Assembly (NCBI GenBank): GCA_964650705.1
Contig: CAZYUJ010000001.1
Location: 1 to 64,000 of the forward strand
DNA from: Faeciplasma sp964650705
GTDB taxonomy: Bacteria; Bacillota; Clostridia; Oscillospirales; Ruminococcaceae
Direction of reading: 5' to 3'
DNA: 64,000 bases
The notes under the pieces are model-generated. The model was not told the DNA's origin. It did not search any database and saw only the letters and a program-made list of their open reading frames with translations. The position numbers were made by a program, and so were the translations under genes. Shown here in pieces: positions 50,185-59,568 of this stretch (its first letter is position 1; each line of letters opens with the position of its first letter).

Positions 50185-51321
50185 ATGACAGTTGCAGGCA
50201 TCATCGCCGAATATAACCCCTTCCATAACGGTCATGCATATCAAATATCAAAGACCCGTGAAGCAGGAGCCTCGCACATCGTTTGCGTTATGAGCGGTAA
50301 CTGCGTTCAGCGCGGCGAGATCGCACTTATCGACAAGCACAAGCGTGCAAAAGCCGCGATTACGGGCGGAGCCGACTTGGTGATAGAGCTTCCCGTTCCG
50401 TTTTGTTTGGGAACTGCTCCCGATTTTGCCAAAGCAGGTGTCGAAATTCTTTCACGCTTGGGTTGTGTGGACGTTTTGTCCTTCGGCTCCGAATCGGGAG
50501 ATGAACAAGAGCTGATCGCTCTGACAGAGAAAATCGACTCGCTTCGTGAAAGTGATATCAAGTCAAAAATGTCCGAAGGCTTGACATACCCACAGGCAAT
50601 ATCCTCACTTTTGGGCGATGATGCAGCCGAGCTTCTAAGCGGTGCGAACAACACTCTTGCGATCGAATATCTTCGTGCGCTGAAGGGGAAGGGGATAACC
50701 CCTTTTACTGTCAAGCGCACCGCTCCTCACGATTCAAACGAATTCCGCTCTCACTTCGCTTGTGCATCTCACATCCGTGAGATGATACGTGGGTCAGGGG
50801 ATGCGAGCCGCTTCACTCCTCTTTCGCTTTCGAGATCAGATGTCACCGATATGAACAATATCGAATCTGCAATTCTATACCGCCTTGCGATGATGAGTAA
50901 AGAGGATCTTGCCGCTGTTCCCTATGCCGAGGGGCTCGAAACGAGACTGTATGAGGCTTCACGCAACGCCTCGACCTTGGCTGAGCTCTATGATTCCGTA
51001 AAGACAAAAAATATCACCCACGCCCGTGTCCGCCGAGCTGTAATGCTCTCAGCTCTCGGAGTCACAAAAGATGATATGCGTGAGGTTCCCTATGCGAGAG
51101 TTCTTGCTATGAACGGCCGAGGAGCTGAGATCCTGAGCGAATGTAAACGGACTTCGCAAATTGCGGCTTCGGCATCGCTCGCTTCTCTTTCTCAGATGAG
51201 CGAAAAAGCCAAGCGCTTTGCCGTTCTCGATGAGCTTTCATCACGCCTTCTGCACCTCGCACTTAACGAAAAAGGGGAGTATATAAGCGAGTTTTCACAA
51301 AAGTTTGAAATAACTAAATAA
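50185..51321 (+). CDS. tmcAL: tRNA(Met) cytidine acetate ligase (TmcAL)
   Basis: 378 residues. Uses acetate and ATP to make N4-acetylcytidine at the wobble base of elongator tRNA-Met. Marks: GIIAEYNPFHNGHAYQI with the nucleotidyltransferase HxGH, MSGNCVQRGEIALIDKHKRA, GADLVIELPVPFCLGTA, and SFGSESGD. Full length. AAGGAG lies 9 bases before the ATG. Acetate kinase is 1 kb downstream, and both touch the acetate/acetyl-phosphate pool. Confidence 0.93.
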   Translation: MTVAGIIAEYNPFHNGHAYQISKTREAGASHIVCVMSGNCVQRGEIALIDKHKRAKAAITGGADLVIELPVPFCLGTAPDFAKAGVEILSRLGCVDVLSFGSESGDEQELIALTEKIDSLRESDIKSKMSEGLTYPQAISSLLGDDAAELLSGANNTLAIEYLRALKGKGITPFTVKRTAPHDSNEFRSHFACASHIREMIRGSGDASRFTPLSLSRSDVTDMNNIESAILYRLAMMSKEDLAAVPYAEGLETRLYEASRNASTLAELYDSVKTKNITHARVRRAVMLSALGVTKDDMREVPYARVLAMNGRGAEILSECKRTSQIAASASLASLSQMSEKAKRFAVLDELSSRLLHLALNEKGEYISEFSQKFEITK

Positions 51322-51326
51322 AACGA

Positions 51327-51356
51327 AAAGCACCTGCTTGTTTAAGCGGGTGCTTT
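51327..51356. terminator. Bidirectional terminator
   Basis: AAAGCACCTGCTT-GTTT-AAGCGGGTGCTTT between convergent genes. Confidence 0.85.
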
Positions 51357-51365
51357 ACTGTTAGT

Positions 51366-52139
51366 TTATTTCATTGCGATCGGGCATTTATCTGCTAATA
51401 TGAAAATGCCGGAGGGTCTTGCGGTCATGCCGGCTTCGATAAGCCTTCCGTCAACGACTGCGGACAGAATTTGATCCTTGTTGCTTTCAAGCTTGGATTC
51501 AGCGTAAACATATCCGTTGATAACAAGCTCCAAGTTCTTGTCGACACACCTTAATTCAATCTGTTTGTTTTCAAATTCAACATCAAGCCATTTCTTGGAC
51601 TTCACTTCATAGTCAGCAAGTCTTATGCTCCCGGTCTCTTCCATCGGTTCTTCTTTGACCAAAAGCCCTTCAATGAATTCGGGTGCGTTCTTAAGCTTCA
51701 TGCCGTTGCTGACAGCAACTCCTAAATGATAGATTATATAAACGTGTCCCGCAAAATCGAGGATACCGCTGAAATCACCGATCCATACATATAGAGCGAT
51801 GAGCGCAATTGTATCAATAATGATGAAAACGAGTGCCGTAATGACCCAGCCCACATTCTTCTTGCCCAAGACAGCGAAAATCAGGTATCCGATGAGCATT
51901 ACGGCGGCAAGTGCGATGCCGACTATAAGCACAGGCTGGCTTTCAAAACCTGATGAAAAAACGACGGTCGCCCACGGAACTGTTGCAGAGCATATCCAGA
52001 AGCGGTCGTACCCCGTAAGGAACGAGATTATGTTTACAGCGGTAAGGGCAATAAGAAGAAATAAGATATTTGTCGATGCCTTGTACTTAGCACTCAGGTA
52101 TGCTTTCGAATAAACGGGTTTTTCTTTAACTTTTGTCAT
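51366..52139 (-). CDS. Four-helix membrane protein, unknown
   Basis: 257 residues. Four hydrophobic segments (ILFLLIALTAVNIISFLTG, VLIVGIALAAVMLIGYLIF, ITALVFIIIDTIALIALYV, IIYHLGVAVSNG) followed by a cytosolic C-terminal beta domain (DVEFENKQIELRCVDKNLEL). No family assigned. GGAGGAGACTGTC supports the ATG at 52139, not the upstream one. Promoter not clear. Confidence 0.7.
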   Translation of the reverse strand: MTKVKEKPVYSKAYLSAKYKASTNILFLLIALTAVNIISFLTGYDRFWICSATVPWATVVFSSGFESQPVLIVGIALAAVMLIGYLIFAVLGKKNVGWVITALVFIIIDTIALIALYVWIGDFSGILDFAGHVYIIYHLGVAVSNGMKLKNAPEFIEGLLVKEEPMEETGSIRLADYEVKSKKWLDVEFENKQIELRCVDKNLELVINGYVYAESKLESNKDQILSAVVDGRLIEAGMTARPSGIFILADKCPIAMK

Positions 52140-52272
52140 GACAGTCTCCTCCGCTGCAGTAGTGTGTACCAAGTATACCATATTAGCGTAACGTTTTCAA
52201 TAATATCCAAATGTTTTTAACCAAGGATTTACGGGAAGAGGATATATTATCATATAAAAAACGCATAATCAC

Positions 52273-52301
52273 TTGATTTTCTATGAAATATATAGTATAA
52301 T
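52273..52301 (+). promoter_or_regulatory. Promoter of ackA
   Basis: TTGATT (52273-52278), 17-base spacer, TATAAT (52296-52301). Confidence 0.75.
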
Positions 52302-52342
52302 TTATCGGTAAATTTTTAATTAACCTTGAAAGGATGTTAAAT

Positions 52343-53548
52343 ATGAATTTGGTATTGGTAGTAAACGCAGGCAGTTCTTCTTTGAAGTATCAGCTCCTCA
52401 ACATGGACGACGAGTCTGTTATCGCAAAGGGCAACTGTGACAGAATCGGTATCGGCGGTCACGTTTCTCACAAGGTTCCCGCAACCGGTTACGCATATGA
52501 TGAAGATTGCAATTTCCCCACTCACACCGAAGCTTTCGAAAAGCTTGTTGAGGTTTTGACAACGGGTGAAAACAAGGTTATCGACTCTATGAGCGAGATC
52601 TCCGCAGTAGGTCACAGAATCGTTCAGGGCGCTGAGATCTTTGACAAGGCTTGCCTTGTAACCGAAGAAGTTATCCAACAGATCGACGATCTTTCCGAGC
52701 TTGCTCCCGTTCATAACCACCCTCACGCTTTGGCACTCTGGGCTTGCTCCAAGGTATTGCCCAAGGAAACCCCACAGGTCGTTGTATTCGACACCGCTTT
52801 CCATCAGACAATGCCCGCAAAAGCTTATCTCTTCGGTCTTCCTTATGAAGATTATCTTAATTATCACGTTCGCCGTTACGGCTTCCACGGCACCTCTCAC
52901 AGATTCGTTTCCGGCGCTTTGGCTGAGGCTATGGGCAAGGACATCAAGGATCTTAAGATCGTTTCCTGCCACTTGGGCAACGGTTCTTCCATCACTGCAG
53001 TAAACGGCGGCAAGTCTGTTGACACCTCAATGGGCTTCACTCCCTTGGACGGTATCATCATGGGCACTCGCTCGGGCGCTGTCGACCCCTCTGCCGTAAC
53101 ATACGTAATGGGCAAGCACGGCTTTGATCCCCACGAAATGAGCGAATATATGAACAAGAAGTCCGGCTTCTTGGGACTTTCCGGCGTAAGCTCTGACAAC
53201 CGTGACGTTTGCGCTGCTGCAGAAGAAGGAAACGAAAGAGCTATCCTCACTTCTGACATTTTGCAGTATCAGATCAAGAAGTATATCGGTTCCTATACCG
53301 CTGCAATGAACGGCGTTGACGCTGTAATCTTCACCGGCGGTATCGGTGAAAACTCCGTTGAAGTCAGAGAAGCTGTTTGTGAGGATATGTCCTTCTTCGG
53401 CATCGAACTCGACAAGGAACTCAACAAGACCATCCGCGGCAAGCTCTGCAAGATCTCTACTCCCGAATCCAAGGTTGAGGTTTGGGTCGTTCCCACCAAC
53501 GAAGAGCTTCTCATCGCTCGTGACACATTGGCTGTGATCAACGGCTGA
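52343..53548 (+). CDS. ackA: Acetate kinase
   Basis: 401 residues. Acetyl-phosphate + ADP to acetate + ATP, the main substrate-level ATP step in acetate-forming fermentation. Marks: VVNAGSSSLKYQL at the start, VVFDTAFHQTMP, YGFHGTSHRFVS, HLGNGSSITAV and FTGGIGENS. GAAAGG is 10 bases before the ATG at 52343; the ATG at 52334 overlaps this site. Codon use is that of a highly expressed gene. No pta nearby. Two bases separate it from the DUF1294 gene. Confidence 0.97.
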   Translation: MNLVLVVNAGSSSLKYQLLNMDDESVIAKGNCDRIGIGGHVSHKVPATGYAYDEDCNFPTHTEAFEKLVEVLTTGENKVIDSMSEISAVGHRIVQGAEIFDKACLVTEEVIQQIDDLSELAPVHNHPHALALWACSKVLPKETPQVVVFDTAFHQTMPAKAYLFGLPYEDYLNYHVRRYGFHGTSHRFVSGALAEAMGKDIKDLKIVSCHLGNGSSITAVNGGKSVDTSMGFTPLDGIIMGTRSGAVDPSAVTYVMGKHGFDPHEMSEYMNKKSGFLGLSGVSSDNRDVCAAAEEGNERAILTSDILQYQIKKYIGSYTAAMNGVDAVIFTGGIGENSVEVREAVCEDMSFFGIELDKELNKTIRGKLCKISTPESKVEVWVVPTNEELLIARDTLAVING

Positions 53549-53550
53549 TC

Positions 53551-53871
53551 ATGTTTGATACAGCTTTGCTGACTGCTGAGCTTGGCTTGGAAATTATAAG
53601 CGATATGCCCGTGTCGGCGTATCTTGCGTTCTTGGCTTTAATGAGCATAATAACCTTCTTCGCCTATGGAATAGACAAGAAAAAGGCTATTGACGGCGCA
53701 TGGCGCACCAAGGAAAAAACTCTTTTGGGACTTTCTCTTTTGGGCGGGGCTATCGGCGGTTTTGCCGCAATGAAGGTCTTCAGACACAAGACGAAGCATT
53801 GGTATTTTTGGGCTGTTAACGTTGTCGGCATAATTCTTCACATGGGACTTCTTCTATACATTTTGGGGTGA
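53551..53871 (+). CDS. DUF1294 membrane protein
   Basis: 106 residues, three membrane helices. Family marks: FFAYGIDKKKAIDGAWRTKE, LLGLSLLGGAIGGFAAMKVF and RHKTKHWYF. Function unknown. It starts two bases after the ackA stop, without a clear site, so it is probably translated by coupling; the start could also lie at a later ATG (MPVSAYLAFL, 53605). It overlaps the next gene. Confidence 0.82.
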   Translation: MFDTALLTAELGLEIISDMPVSAYLAFLALMSIITFFAYGIDKKKAIDGAWRTKEKTLLGLSLLGGAIGGFAAMKVFRHKTKHWYFWAVNVVGIILHMGLLLYILG

Positions 53872-53876
53872 GCAAA

Positions 53877-54077
53877 GTGGCATCAAAAAAGGAAAAGCCA
53901 AAGGCTACAAATTGTGAATCATGCGCCAATTATGTTTATGATGACGATTATGACTGCTACGTTTGCCTTGTCAACTTGGATGAGGATGAGATGTATCGGT
54001 TTTTATCGGGCGCAAACTTTGAATGTCCCTATTATCAGCTATATGACGAATATAAGATCGTCAGAAAGCAAAATTAA
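53877..54077 (+). CDS. DUF6472-like small Cys protein
   Basis: 66 residues from the GTG at 53877 (GGGGTG site); an earlier GTG at 53868 overlaps the upstream stop. Marks: NCESCANYVYDDDYDCYVC, VNLDEDEMYRFLSG and ECPYYQLYDEYKIVRK. The four Cys suggest a small zinc ribbon. From memory this is the family DUF6472, widespread in gut Clostridia and of unknown role. Tightly spaced with DUF1294 and nadE, so one operon from ackA on. Confidence 0.7.
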   Translation: MASKKEKPKATNCESCANYVYDDDYDCYVCLVNLDEDEMYRFLSGANFECPYYQLYDEYKIVRKQN

Positions 54078-54087
54078 GGTGATCTGA

Positions 54088-54819
54088 ATGTATAAATTCG
54101 ATGCAAAAAAAGCAACAGAAGCCACAATTAAGTGGATCCGGGATTGGTTTGAAATAAACGGCAAGGGCTGTAATGCCGTCATCGGTATTTCCGGCGGAAA
54201 GGACAGCTCGGTCGTTGCCGCACTTTGTGTTAAGGCACTGGGCAGTGACAGAGTTATCGGCGTTATGATGCCACAGGGCGAGCAGTTCGATATCGATTAT
54301 TCGATCGAGCTTTGCGAGCTTTTGGGCATTAAGACTCACACAGTAAACGTCGGTAAGACTATCGAAGCGCTTAAAGAATCCTTGGGGTTTGAGGCGTCAA
54401 CACAAACTGTTACAAACATTCCCCCCCGTGTCAGAATGGCAGTTTTATATGCCGTTTCACAGAGCTTTAACGGAAGAGTTGCAAACACCTGCAACCTGAG
54501 CGAGGACTGGGTCGGATACTCCACCAGATACGGCGATGCCGCAGGCGATTTCGGCGCTATATCTCACTTCACGGTTGCCGAAGTAAAGGCGATCGGAAGA
54601 GAGCTGGGATTGCCCGAGAAATTCGTTGAAAAGCCGCCGCTTGACGGCCTTTGCGGCAAGACGGATGAGGATAATTTGGGCTTCAAATATGAGACCTTGG
54701 ATAAATATATCCGTGAGGGTATCGAGCCTGATCCCGAAACAAAGGTACGCATCGACAGACTTCACAACATTAACCTGTTCAAGCTAAGGTACATGGATAC
54801 CTTTAAGTTTGAGGGATAA
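54088..54819 (+). CDS. nadE: NAD+ synthetase, ammonia-dependent
   Basis: 243 residues. Turns deamido-NAD + NH3 + ATP to NAD+. P-loop pyrophosphatase motif GISGGKDSSVVAALC, ATP region NTCNLSEDWVGYSTRYGDAA and PPLDGLCGKTDEDNLGF. No glutaminase domain, so ammonia is the nitrogen source. AGGTGATCTG precedes the ATG, 10 bases after the DUF6472 stop. Confidence 0.94.
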   Translation: MYKFDAKKATEATIKWIRDWFEINGKGCNAVIGISGGKDSSVVAALCVKALGSDRVIGVMMPQGEQFDIDYSIELCELLGIKTHTVNVGKTIEALKESLGFEASTQTVTNIPPRVRMAVLYAVSQSFNGRVANTCNLSEDWVGYSTRYGDAAGDFGAISHFTVAEVKAIGRELGLPEKFVEKPPLDGLCGKTDEDNLGFKYETLDKYIREGIEPDPETKVRIDRLHNINLFKLRYMDTFKFEG

Positions 54820-54825
54820 TATAAG

Positions 54826-54858
54826 AAAACTCCTCTACTGAAAAGTAGGGGAGTTTTT
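54826..54858 (+). terminator. Terminator of the ackA-nadE operon
   Basis: ACTCCTCTACT-GAAA-AGTAGGGGAGT and then five T. Confidence 0.9.
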
Positions 54859-55075
54859 GCTTGCAAAAAGGAGCGCCGCCACCGCTCCACGCGCTTTCGC
54901 GCACGGAGCGACTTGCGGCGGGACCCCCCACCCCCGCCGCGCCTTCGGCGCGGCGCCCCCTCCCCGTCGGGGAGGGGGCAGCAAGCTTCGCTTGCAGGGG
55001 TGGGGGATCTGGCGCGAGTGCCGAGCGCGCGGCGATAGCCACAGGGCTCGGCGTGGCGCCAACCGCTGAGCAGAC
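54859..55075. repeat. GC-rich intergenic island with strong hairpins
   Basis: Contains CGCCGCGCC-TTCG-GCGCGGCG, CCCCCTCCCC-GTCG-GGGAGGGGG, AAGCTTCGCTTG-type stems and long C runs facing G runs (CCCCCCACCCCCG and GGGGTGGGGG). Nothing coding despite long frames across it. Confidence 0.75.
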
Positions 55076-55076
55076 G

Positions 55077-55883
55077 CTACTCTGCGCTCATTTTCTTCGA
55101 CTTATCAACACAGGCATCCATCGCCTTTTCCACGATCTCATAAAGACCGCAATCCTCGAATACCTTGACAGCCTCGACGGTCGTTCCGCCGGGAGAGCAA
55201 ACGTTGATCTTAAGCTGTTCGGGGCTTATATCGCTTTCAAGCACCATTTTTGCGGCGCCCAAAACGGTCTGAGCGGCAAATTTCTTTGCTTGCTCCTCGC
55301 TCATGCCGTGCTTAACGCCCGCTTTAGCCATGGCGTCGATAAACATAAAAGCATATGCGGGCCCCGAACCGCTGACGCCGATAACTGTGTGGATCATCTC
55401 TTCTGAGACGACCTCGGCATATCCGAACGATGAGAATATCGCCTTCACCTCATCGAGCTCATCACTTGTTACGTTTGAATTAGAGCAAAGTGCGCTCATA
55501 CCTTCTCCGACTGTTGCAGGAGTGTTGGGCATCACTCTGACGATCTTCTTGTCACTGCCGAACAGTGATTCAAGCGCCGTGATCGTTTTCCCTGCACAAA
55601 TTGAAACGGTTATCGCACCGCTTTTGATGCAACCGCCGATCTCCTGCGAGAGAGCTTCAAGTCCGTTTGGTTTTACCGCCAAAACGATAATGTCAGCGCC
55701 GTTTGCGGCATCCTCGGCAGATTCAAAGGTCTTGACACCACGGCCTTCAAGGAGCTTTCTGCAAGCCTCGGATCTGTCAGCGGCAACGATGCTGTCAGGG
55801 CTGTATTTTCCGCTTGCGAGCATTCCGAAAACGATCGCTCTGCCCATGTTGCCTGCACCTAAAAATGCGATTTTTTTACTCAT
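55077..55883 (-). CDS. proC: Pyrroline-5-carboxylate reductase
   Basis: 268 residues. Last step of proline synthesis. Marks: IAFLGAGNMGRAIVFGML, VLAVKPNGLEAL, RVMPNTPATVGEGMSALCSN, and the C-terminal signature VCSPGGTTVEAVKVFED. GAGGATAATTATT precedes the ATG. Placed 5 bases after the S41 gene on the same strand, so both may be co-transcribed. Confidence 0.95.
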   Translation of the reverse strand: MSKKIAFLGAGNMGRAIVFGMLASGKYSPDSIVAADRSEACRKLLEGRGVKTFESAEDAANGADIIVLAVKPNGLEALSQEIGGCIKSGAITVSICAGKTITALESLFGSDKKIVRVMPNTPATVGEGMSALCSNSNVTSDELDEVKAIFSSFGYAEVVSEEMIHTVIGVSGSGPAYAFMFIDAMAKAGVKHGMSEEQAKKFAAQTVLGAAKMVLESDISPEQLKINVCSPGGTTVEAVKVFEDCGLYEIVEKAMDACVDKSKKMSAE

Positions 55884-55888
55884 AATAA

Positions 55889-57130
55889 TTATCCTCTATT
55901 CACAATTAACTCTTTTACATATGATTTGACATCATCGCTGTCTACCCAAACATCGGGCTCAAATCCTTCACACTCCTCAATTTCGGTCTCAAATACTTTT
56001 TGAGGAAGCCAAAGAGTGATTCCCGAATTCGGCAGATAATATATGCACAGATCTCCAAAACGACCGATCCCCAGCGAATTACAGCCATAAAAAACAACGT
56101 TCTTCAAATTCTTCGCCATCGCGATCGCGCTCTCGGCTGATGAAGCGACCCGATCGTTTATGATAACGTGAAGTGTTCCGTTATATAAATCATCATCTTC
56201 TTGTGTGTCGGCGGAAATATCCTCAAAATGATATGGTACGTCGCTGATATTACCATATTCCTTTGCGTAAACAAGCGATGAATTCAGCGAAAGAACTCTG
56301 TCAGAACTGCTGACTTTTCCATTCAAGCCTTTAAGAAATTGCTTTGCAAAGTCTGAATTTCCACCCAAATTGTTCGACATATCCCAAATAACATTATCAT
56401 AATCCCGACAAGCCTTGCCTGTTTCATATATCTTGTCTAAGTCGCTTTGAGAGTCGCCGACAAATGTGGAACTTTCTACATAAGCAATACCGTCTTCAAA
56501 TTCCGCTCTCACGATCACATCGTCAGAAGACTGGCAGCTTTTGATCTTATGTAAAGGAATCTCTTTAATCTCACCGTCAATATCTATTTCAATGCTATCG
56601 ATCGGTGATGTGCTTCTTATACCTATAAGGAAGGCGGGCTTGTTATTGTGAACGGTGGGGAAAAGACGATGATCATTTTTCAGACATACCGGCTTTTTTG
56701 TTGAAACTTCAAACAGCTTCCCCTCAAATTCGGCTAATATAAGCTCGCTTACATATGTTTGAAGCTTTTTATAGAACCCTTTCCCATGTTCAGAAGTGGT
56801 AAAGCTCAAATGTCCGTCTTTAATAAAACTTAAATTATCGGCAAAAACATCTATCAACGCATTCACCGAGATGCTGTCGTTGGAAGTGTTTTCTTGAAGA
56901 TGCTTCGAAATATTATCAAAAGCCGAATCAAACCTATCCTTATCAAAATAAGTGTAACCGCTATAAGCTTGCTCAAAAACAAATTTAGTATATTCAAGGT
57001 CAACCAGCGCCTCGCTTATCGAAACCTGTTCGGGATGAGCGCAATATATACTCTCTCCCTGATTGAATCTTTTACGCAAAACATCCATGCTGTCTTTACA
57101 AGAATACACCAAAAAATCATGTTCGTTCAT
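55889..57130 (-). CDS. S41-family (CtpA-like) serine peptidase, cytosolic
   Basis: 413 residues, no signal peptide. The tail-specific protease core is visible: NVIWDMSNNLGGNSDFAKQF, and the nucleophile Ser in NDRVASSAESAIAMAKNL, followed by VVFYGCNSLGIGRFGD. No PDZ domain could be recognised. N-terminal 150 residues are mostly helical. The Lys that completes the dyad lies in AMAKN after the Ser. Such cytosolic members often have unknown substrates. AAGGAG precedes the ATG. Confidence 0.82.
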   Translation of the reverse strand: MNEHDFLVYSCKDSMDVLRKRFNQGESIYCAHPEQVSISEALVDLEYTKFVFEQAYSGYTYFDKDRFDSAFDNISKHLQENTSNDSISVNALIDVFADNLSFIKDGHLSFTTSEHGKGFYKKLQTYVSELILAEFEGKLFEVSTKKPVCLKNDHRLFPTVHNNKPAFLIGIRSTSPIDSIEIDIDGEIKEIPLHKIKSCQSSDDVIVRAEFEDGIAYVESSTFVGDSQSDLDKIYETGKACRDYDNVIWDMSNNLGGNSDFAKQFLKGLNGKVSSSDRVLSLNSSLVYAKEYGNISDVPYHFEDISADTQEDDDLYNGTLHVIINDRVASSAESAIAMAKNLKNVVFYGCNSLGIGRFGDLCIYYLPNSGITLWLPQKVFETEIEECEGFEPDVWVDSDDVKSYVKELIVNRG

Positions 57131-57259
57131 TTATTTGCTCCTTTATAAAACCGATCCTCGTTGTTCATAATGTTCGCAATCATCCTTCATATTTTATCAC
57201 ATCCTTTCATACAAATAAAGCGCTTTGCGCGAATTTGAGCAAATATTTTCATTTTTATG

Positions 57260-57288
57260 TTGCTTTTATCCCATATTTTTAGTACAAT
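57260..57288 (+). promoter_or_regulatory. Promoter of the GH3 gene
   Basis: TTGCTT (57260-57265), 17-base spacer, TACAAT (57283-57288). Confidence 0.65.
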
Positions 57289-57323
57289 AGATTTGTAATC
57301 AACCACGAAAGGAACGTGACATA

Positions 57324-59423
57324 ATGGAACTTTATAAGGACAAAACACAGTCACCCGAAGCAAGAGCCAAAGACATTGTTTCGAAGATGACTTTGATGGA
57401 ACGCTGCGAACAGCTTAAATACGGTGCTCCCGCTATTGAACGCTTGGGCGTTCCTGCATATAACTGGTGGAACGAGGGCTTGCACGGCGTTGCAAGAGCA
57501 GGTGTTGCAACAATGTTCCCACAGGCTATCGGTCTTGCAGCATCCTTCGATACAGAAATGCTTAAGGACGTTGCGGACGTTATCTCCATAGAAGCAAGAG
57601 CAAAATATAACGAATACTGCGCTCACGGCGACAGAGACATCTATAAAGGACTCACTCTTTGGTCTCCCAACATCAACATCTTCCGTGATCCCCGTTGGGG
57701 CAGAGGTCATGAGACCTATGGTGAAGACCCCTATCTCACGACCCGTCTCGGATGTGCTTTTGTCAGAGGGCTCCAAGGCAACGGCGATTATTTGAGAACT
57801 GCCGCTTGCGCTAAGCACTTTGCTGTTCACTCGGGGCCCGAAGCTTTGCGTCACGAATTCGATGCCATTGCTGATAAGAAGGATCTTGAAGAAACCTACT
57901 TGCCCGCATTCGAAGCTCTTGTTAAAGAGGCGAAGGTCGAATCCGTCATGGGTGCATATAACCGCACCAACGGTGAGCCTTGCTGCGGCAGCGAATATCT
58001 CTATGGAAAGCTCAAGGAATGGGAGTTTGACGGCTACTTCGTTTCCGACTGCTGGGCTATTGCTGACTTCCACACACGTCACCACGCAACCACCACAGCA
58101 ACAGAATCCGTAGCGCTCGCATTAAAGAACGGCTGTGACGTTAACTGCGGTTCTACATACATCCATCTCTATAAGGCATATGAAGAGGGTCTTGTAACCG
58201 AAGAAGAGATCACTGTAGCTTGCGAGCATCTTTTCAGAACACGTTTCCGCCTCGGTATGTTTGATGAGACCGAATATGACAGCCTCAATTATATGGACGT
58301 TGAGACTAAGGAAAACCTCGCACTCAGCCGCAAGGCTGCTGAAAGCGCTTGCGTTCTTTTGAAGAATGACGGCATCTTGCCTTTGGATGCATCCAAGCTC
58401 AACACCATCGGCGTTATCGGCCCTAATGCACAGAACATCGGCGCGCTCAACGGCAACTATCACGGCACAGCATCCCGCTACGAAACCATTTTAATGGGTA
58501 TTCAGGATGCATTTAACGGAAGAGTTCTCTTCTCCGAAGGCTGCCACAAGTTCGCTGAAAAGACAGAAGTTTTGGCGCTTCCTTATGACAGAATTTCCGA
58601 AGCATTGATCGTTGCAGAGCATTCCGACGTTGTCGTTTTGTGCCTCGGTCTTGACGAGTCCTTGGAGGGCGAAGAGGGTGACACAGGTAACGCATATGCT
58701 TCCGGCGACAAGGGCGACTTAAGACTTCCCAAGTCTCAGCGCAAGCTTTTGGATGCTGTACTTGAAGTCGGCAAGCCTACGATCGTTATTTTGGCATCGG
58801 GCTCTGCTCTTAACATCGAAACCGACAAGCCCAACGCACTCTTACAGGCGTTCTATCCCGGCTCTGAGGGCGGTAAGGCTGTTGCTGACATCCTCTTTGG
58901 AAAGGTTTCTCCTTCGGGCAAGCTTCCCGTGACCTTCTATACCGATATCGAGGGTATGCCTGAGTTCACGGATTACTGCATGCGTGAGCGCACCTATCGC
59001 TATAACGACAACACAAAGGGCAACGTGCTCTATCCCTTCGGATACGGTCTTAACTATGGTGATATCCGAGTTGAAAGCGTTGCAGGCGGTGTTACCGACG
59101 ATACCGTTAAGGCTATCGTGACCGTTAGCAATCACGGCGCTGCTGCTTCCGATACTTTACAGGTATACTTCAAGTCCGAATCAAAGGACGCTGTAAGAAA
59201 CCACGCTCTTTGTGCATTCAAAAAGGTAACTTTGGGCGAAAACGAAACAACAACGTTGTTCATCGACATCCCCACAAAGAACCTCACGGTTGTCAACGAC
59301 GAGGGCGTTAGATATCTTGATAGGGATGCAAAGACTACCCTTTACTTCGGCACATCTCAGCCCGACGAGCTTTCCGAAAAGCTCACAGGCAAGAAGTGCG
59401 TCGCACTTGAGATCAAGCTCTGA
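57324..59423 (+). CDS. GH3 beta-glycosidase, xylosidase type
   Basis: 699 residues, no signal peptide, so it acts on imported oligosaccharides. Marks: NWWNEGLHGVARAG, FSPNINIFRDPRWGR-type region as LWSPNINIFRDPRWGRGHET, KHFAVHSGPE and the nucleophile Asp in FVSDCWAI (about residue 243). The C-terminal FnIII-like domain (residues about 600-699) completes the long form of the family. NEGLHGVAR is seen in plant-type xylan 1,4-beta-xylosidases. Upstream promoter, downstream terminator; next to GH43 and NUDIX. Confidence 0.92.
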   Translation: MELYKDKTQSPEARAKDIVSKMTLMERCEQLKYGAPAIERLGVPAYNWWNEGLHGVARAGVATMFPQAIGLAASFDTEMLKDVADVISIEARAKYNEYCAHGDRDIYKGLTLWSPNINIFRDPRWGRGHETYGEDPYLTTRLGCAFVRGLQGNGDYLRTAACAKHFAVHSGPEALRHEFDAIADKKDLEETYLPAFEALVKEAKVESVMGAYNRTNGEPCCGSEYLYGKLKEWEFDGYFVSDCWAIADFHTRHHATTTATESVALALKNGCDVNCGSTYIHLYKAYEEGLVTEEEITVACEHLFRTRFRLGMFDETEYDSLNYMDVETKENLALSRKAAESACVLLKNDGILPLDASKLNTIGVIGPNAQNIGALNGNYHGTASRYETILMGIQDAFNGRVLFSEGCHKFAEKTEVLALPYDRISEALIVAEHSDVVVLCLGLDESLEGEEGDTGNAYASGDKGDLRLPKSQRKLLDAVLEVGKPTIVILASGSALNIETDKPNALLQAFYPGSEGGKAVADILFGKVSPSGKLPVTFYTDIEGMPEFTDYCMRERTYRYNDNTKGNVLYPFGYGLNYGDIRVESVAGGVTDDTVKAIVTVSNHGAAASDTLQVYFKSESKDAVRNHALCAFKKVTLGENETTTLFIDIPTKNLTVVNDEGVRYLDRDAKTTLYFGTSQPDELSEKLTGKKCVALEIKL

Positions 59424-59434
59424 TATTAAAAATC

Positions 59435-59468
59435 GCTCTGCGGCGGCACACGCTGTCGCAGAGCTTTT
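59435..59468 (+). terminator. Terminator of the GH3 gene
   Basis: GCTCTGCG / CGCAGAGC around a 14-base loop and TTTT. Confidence 0.8.
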
Positions 59469-59568
59469 CCATAATGCAACAAATCAATATTTGATCGCAA
59501 TATAATCGCTTAAACAATATGATATAATTAATTTACGGAACACTATATTTTTGAAAAGAGGTAACACT

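Noticed and set aside
49567..50244. Minus-strand ORF of 225 codons over the glycosylase 3' end and GC island
   Set aside because: Antisense to a clear HhH-GPD gene and extends into hairpin DNA; no family similarity.
54803..55406. Pro/Arg-rich ORFs in the island before proC
   Set aside because: Same reason; the sequence is made of C and G runs and hairpins.
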